A DNA stretch of 7,890 nt from Microcaldota archaeon (GTDB lineage: Archaea; Micrarchaeota; Micrarchaeia; Micrarchaeales; CABMGC01), in NCBI GenBank assembly GCA_021850955.1, contig JAJZKH010000028.1, positions 1 through 7,890 of the forward strand, given 5' to 3'. Position 1 is the first letter of the stretch. Every line of letters starts with the position of its first letter. Positions 6,261 through 7,890 of this stretch are shown in pieces. Both the position numbers and the translations under genes were made by a program. The notes under the pieces were generated by a model. It did no database searches. It saw nothing but the letters and a program-made list of their open reading frames with translations, and was not told the origin of the DNA.

Positions 6261-6275
6261 AAAAGGTATAAAAAG
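6261..6275 (+). promoter_or_regulatory. BRE/TATA promoter of the PAP2 gene, probably leaderless
   Basis: AAAAGGTATAAAAAG is a good archaeal purine-rich BRE plus TATA box. Its centre is about 29 bases before the ATG at 6299, so transcription should begin at or just before the start codon. No Shine-Dalgarno sequence is seen before this ATG, which agrees with a leaderless mRNA. The rest of the 160-base divergent gap (6139-6298) shows nothing else convincing. Confidence 0.6.
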
Positions 6276-6298
6276 CTTTTCAACCTAAAGATTCTGTT

Positions 6299-6883
6299 AT
6301 GTCTAGTATAGTCACGGCTATTAATACGGCCGCATTTCAATTTACAAAAAGTATAGCAAGTCCTAGTTTTAATACATTCATGTCTCTTATAAGCAAAGAT
6401 TTGGTTGTGGTCATAATTTTACTTATAGTAGCTCTTTATTTATTTTATAAAAAGGATAAAAATGTTTTTGCTTTTCTATTTGCTGGAATATTGATCTACA
6501 TATTAACAGATATCATAAAATTAATAATTCAAGAACCACGTCCTTGCACTGTTTCAGATCTTTCATGGATTAATACTGTTGGATGTGACTCTTCAACATT
6601 CAGCTTTCCTAGCAATCATGCGACAATACTTACTGGCCTTTCAGTTTTTGTAACGTCTTATAAATATCTAAGAGTAATTTATATTGCCTGGATTATATTG
6701 ATTTTGTTTGGGAGGGTCTATTTAGGCGCACACTACTTTACGGACGTAATTGCAGGTATAATTATAGGCACAATACTTGGTTTAATAGTAAAACACTATA
6801 GCAAAAAGATAAATGACTTCTTCGGTTCAATTGCAAAGAAGTTAATACCTAGATTGTTTGACATAACTTGGAAAAAGCAGTAA
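6299..6883 (+). CDS. PAP2-family membrane phosphatase (lipid phosphate/pyrophosphate phosphatase)
   Basis: This is an integral membrane phosphatase of the type-2 phosphatidic acid phosphatase family, which removes phosphate from lipid phosphates such as undecaprenyl or dolichyl diphosphate. The three catalytic motifs are complete: K74-x6-R81-P82, P104-S-N-H107 (the PSGH motif with Asn for Gly), and R139-x5-H145-x3-D149. The residue before R139 is Gly instead of the usual Ser. Hydrophobic helices lie at about 35-50, 55-73, 107-120, 125-139 and 147-165. The C-terminal tail, about 30 residues, is basic. Length (194 residues) is usual for a minimal PAP2 protein. The gene has its own strong TATA box and a short hairpin over its stop. 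The natural substrate is unknown; a polyprenyl-diphosphate role in glycosylation of surface proteins is plausible but unproven. Confidence 0.9.
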   Translation: MSSIVTAINTAAFQFTKSIASPSFNTFMSLISKDLVVVIILLIVALYLFYKKDKNVFAFLFAGILIYILTDIIKLIIQEPRPCTVSDLSWINTVGCDSSTFSFPSNHATILTGLSVFVTSYKYLRVIYIAWIILILFGRVYLGAHYFTDVIAGIIIGTILGLIVKHYSKKINDFFGSIAKKLIPRLFDITWKKQ

Positions 6884-6904
6884 TAAACTCAAAAATAGTT
6901 TATT
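6882..6904 (+). terminator. Perfect hairpin over the PAP2 stop codon
   Basis: AATAAACT (6882-6889) and AGTTTATT (6897-6904) are perfect 8-base inverted arms with the loop CAAAAAT. The left arm includes the last two bases of the TAA stop. It could mark or protect the mRNA 3' end. Archaeal termination mainly uses T-rich tracts, so terminator activity is uncertain. Confidence 0.35.
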
Positions 6905-6973
6905 CCTATCGATTGAATATGGCATACAGTAAATTACAAAGAAATTAAAAAGTTATTTAAATAAAATAAATTC

Positions 6974-6991
6974 TAAGTTATTTTGAACTTA
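6974..6991 (-). terminator. Small hairpin over the stop codon of the glycine-rich protein gene
   Basis: On the minus strand TAAGTT, CAAAAT and AACTTA follow in order, giving a perfect 6-base stem whose first three bases are the stop codon (6989-6991). The loop resembles that of the hairpin at the end of the facing PAP2 gene. T-rich minus-strand sequence at about 6937-6957 may be the actual terminator. Confidence 0.3.
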
Positions 6992-7648
6992 TGTAGGTTT
7001 TTGTGCTCCTATTTCCTCTTGATTAGCTGTTTGTTTTTGTACTCTTGCTTCCTCTTGTTTTTTCTTCATGTCTTTCATTGTTTTTGCAGCTGCATCAATA
7101 AATCTTTGTGCAATTGGAGCTACATCCTTCAAGAATTTTTTTAATGGACTATCCTCCTTTTCTTTTACTCTTCCAAGGGATTTTTCCAACTCTCCTCCTA
7201 TTTCTCCTATTACATAGGTAGCTAAGCCAACTCCACCGAAGAATAATGCGTTTCCTAATGCTCCTGCAGTTGTTGCTCCTAAGACCCCAACACTTGCTAC
7301 TATCGGTGCGGTTACTGGTATCGCAAGAGCTATTCCGCCTAATAAAAATGCTCCCCCTAATATTAATGATCCTTTTGTAAGTATTTTCCCTATATTACTT
7401 ATGACTGATATTTGCTTTTTATTAGAAACATCCTGTTCATTTTCTTTTCTTTGTTGTGGTGTTTCTAATCTTTTTAATCCTGCTAATAATAATCTTTTGT
7501 AACCATCATTTTCTACCATTGTTCTGTGCAATTCCCTTATCATACTTGAAAAAGGGGATTCCTGCTTTTCTCCTACAGGAACTTCGTTCCCAACTTGACC
7601 AACCGGACGAGTTTTAACTTGCATTTTACTACCAATATATTCGTGCAT
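6989..7648 (-). CDS. Hypothetical protein with glycine/alanine-rich hydrophobic core and charged ends
   Basis: I do not recognise this family. Residues 1-30 are polar and probably flexible. Residues 31-72 are amphipathic and charged (FSSMIRELHRTMVENDGYKRLLLAGLKRL). Residues 92-152 are strongly hydrophobic and rich in Gly and Ala, with GG and GxxxG-like spacing and a central proline pair (P111, P115), as in a membrane hairpin or glycine-zipper segment. Residues 153-205 are highly charged and probably helical or coiled-coil, and the last 20 residues contain a short imperfect repeat (EEARVQKQT, EEIGAQKPT). There is no signal peptide. The start is unsure: ATG at 7648 and an in-frame ATG at 7624 (residue 9) are both possible, each about 26 bases from a TATA-like element. 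Codon use fits its neighbours. A membrane-active or membrane-organising protein is one reading; no function is assigned. Confidence 0.7.
   Translation of the reverse strand: MHEYIGSKMQVKTRPVGQVGNEVPVGEKQESPFSSMIRELHRTMVENDGYKRLLLAGLKRLETPQQRKENEQDVSNKKQISVISNIGKILTKGSLILGGAFLLGGIALAIPVTAPIVASVGVLGATTAGALGNALFFGGVGLATYVIGEIGGELEKSLGRVKEKEDSPLKKFLKDVAPIAQRFIDAAAKTMKDMKKKQEEARVQKQTANQEEIGAQKPT
6997..7057 (-). repeat. Two imperfect 25-base direct repeats at the 3' end of the glycine-rich protein gene
   Basis: Bases 6997-7021 and 7033-7057 match at 21 of 25 positions and are offset by 36 bases, a whole number of codons. They encode the similar peptides EEARVQKQ and EEIGAQKP at the C terminus. This looks like a fairly recent in-frame duplication that lengthened the polar tail. 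Confidence 0.65.
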
Positions 7649-7653
7649 TTTTA

Positions 7654-7682
7654 GATATATATACCTTACTACAATATAATAA
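7654..7682 (-). promoter_or_regulatory. TATA-like elements before the glycine-rich protein gene
   Basis: Read on the minus strand, TTATTATATTG (about 7671-7682) would place transcription near the ATG at 7648, giving a leaderless mRNA. GGTATATATATC (7654-7665) would place it near 7633, inside the longer reading frame, and favour the ATG at 7624. The remainder of the gap to 7763 is very AT-rich, with only a weak 6-base hairpin (AAATAG/CTATTT, 7694-7709). Confidence 0.4.
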
Positions 7683-7763
7683 CTAATTTATTTAAATAGC
7701 TTTCTATTTTAAAAATCGATCTTTAAATTTTATAATATTTTATTTATTCACTTATGCTACTAT

Positions 7764-7890
7764 CTATTTTAGCCCATTACTTATTATTTTCTCAGTGACG
7801 TAGTTTGCAATTGTATTATAATCCGGAACATCTTTCATTAGCAACGACAGTTCCTTGTTCCATAATGTGCCTTTCATCTCACCTACTCTC
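7764..7890 (-). CDS. C-terminal end of an unrecognised gene
   Basis: The minus strand is open from the window edge to a TAG at 7764-7766, giving 41 residues that begin RVGEMKGTLWNKE and end with EKIISNGLK. Base composition is clearly less AT-rich than the flanking gap, and the codons look coding. An internal ATG (Met5) follows GGTGAG, but that spacing is too short for a normal ribosome binding site. The stretch is therefore more likely the end of a longer protein than a complete small gene. The family cannot be named from this fragment. Confidence 0.6.
   Translation of the reverse strand, partial: RVGEMKGTLWNKELSLLMKDVPDYNTIANYVTEKIISNGLK

Noticed and set aside
6271..6280. Palindrome AAAAGCTTTT just after the PAP2 TATA box
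   Set aside because: It is short, has no spacer or repeat partner, and is likely chance in such AT-rich sequence.
7694..7709. AAATAG-CTTT-CTATTT hairpin as terminator of the gene ending at 7764
   Set aside because: The stem is six mostly A-T pairs about 55 bases after the stop; similar hairpins are expected by chance here.
7764..7878. Complete 37-residue small protein starting at the ATG after GGTGAG
   Set aside because: The ribosome-binding-like sequence is only about two bases from the ATG and the frame stays open upstream, which favours a C-terminal fragment.
1..7890. tRNA, rRNA, CRISPR array, insertion sequence or phage genes
   Set aside because: All gaps are 160 bases or shorter and too AT-rich for tRNA; no regularly spaced repeats, transposase motifs or terminal inverted repeats were seen.

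Overview
The window looks like chromosomal DNA of an AT-rich archaeon. The evidence is the C-terminal part of an archaeal/plant-type D-aminoacyl-tRNA deacylase (DTD2), an archaeal RNase P subunit (Rnp4/Rpp21), archaeal TATA boxes about 25-35 bases before several starts (some consistent with leaderless mRNAs), and a large N-glycosylation-rich surface protein with a signal peptide and a C-terminal membrane anchor. Short intergenic gaps, overlapping gene ends, small protein sizes and very low G+C would suit a compact genome such as a DPANN (Parvarchaeota/Micrarchaeota-like) or Thermoplasmata-type archaeon. That placement is inference only. No rRNA, tRNA, CRISPR array, transposon or phage gene is visible.

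Layout. 1-484 (+) is the 3' part of DTD2. It overlaps by 14 bases a 663-residue anchored surface protein (471-2462) with three to four InlB-like/archaeal 'YxLxVxSxYGxVSGxGWY' repeats. 2519-3040 (+) encodes a DJ-1/PfpI-like protein that lacks the nucleophilic cysteine; its end overlaps by 15 bases the end of the convergent rnp4 gene (3026-3346, -). From a 111-bp divergent promoter region a HAD-fold protein is transcribed to the right (3458-4123). It has lost most catalytic HAD residues and abuts, with no gap, a convergent ureohydrolase (agmatinase/arginase family, 4124-4978, -, TTG start). Upstream of the ureohydrolase on the same strand is a Gfo/Idh/MocA oxidoreductase (5026-6138, -), so the two may be co-transcribed. 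A 160-bp divergent promoter region separates it from a PAP2 membrane lipid phosphatase (6299-6883, +). The PAP2 gene converges on an unrecognised glycine/alanine-rich hydrophobic protein (6989-7648, -). The window closes with the C-terminal 41 codons of another minus-strand gene (7764-7890).

How the parts fit. DTD2 and Rnp4 are translation/RNA-processing housekeeping. The surface protein carries many N-glycosylation sequons, and the PAP2 phosphatase could recycle the lipid carrier used for such glycosylation, but this link is inference. The most striking theme is that three neighbouring enzyme-fold proteins (DJ-1-like, HAD-like, ureohydrolase) each lack one or more residues normally needed for catalysis while their reading frames are intact, which points to altered or non-enzymatic roles rather than decay. 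No clear new multi-gene system is evident. The best leads are these pseudoenzyme candidates, the unrecognised glycine-zipper-like protein, a possible Shine-Dalgarno-masking hairpin before rnp4, and a matched pair of hairpins built onto the stop codons of the convergent genes near 6.9 kb.
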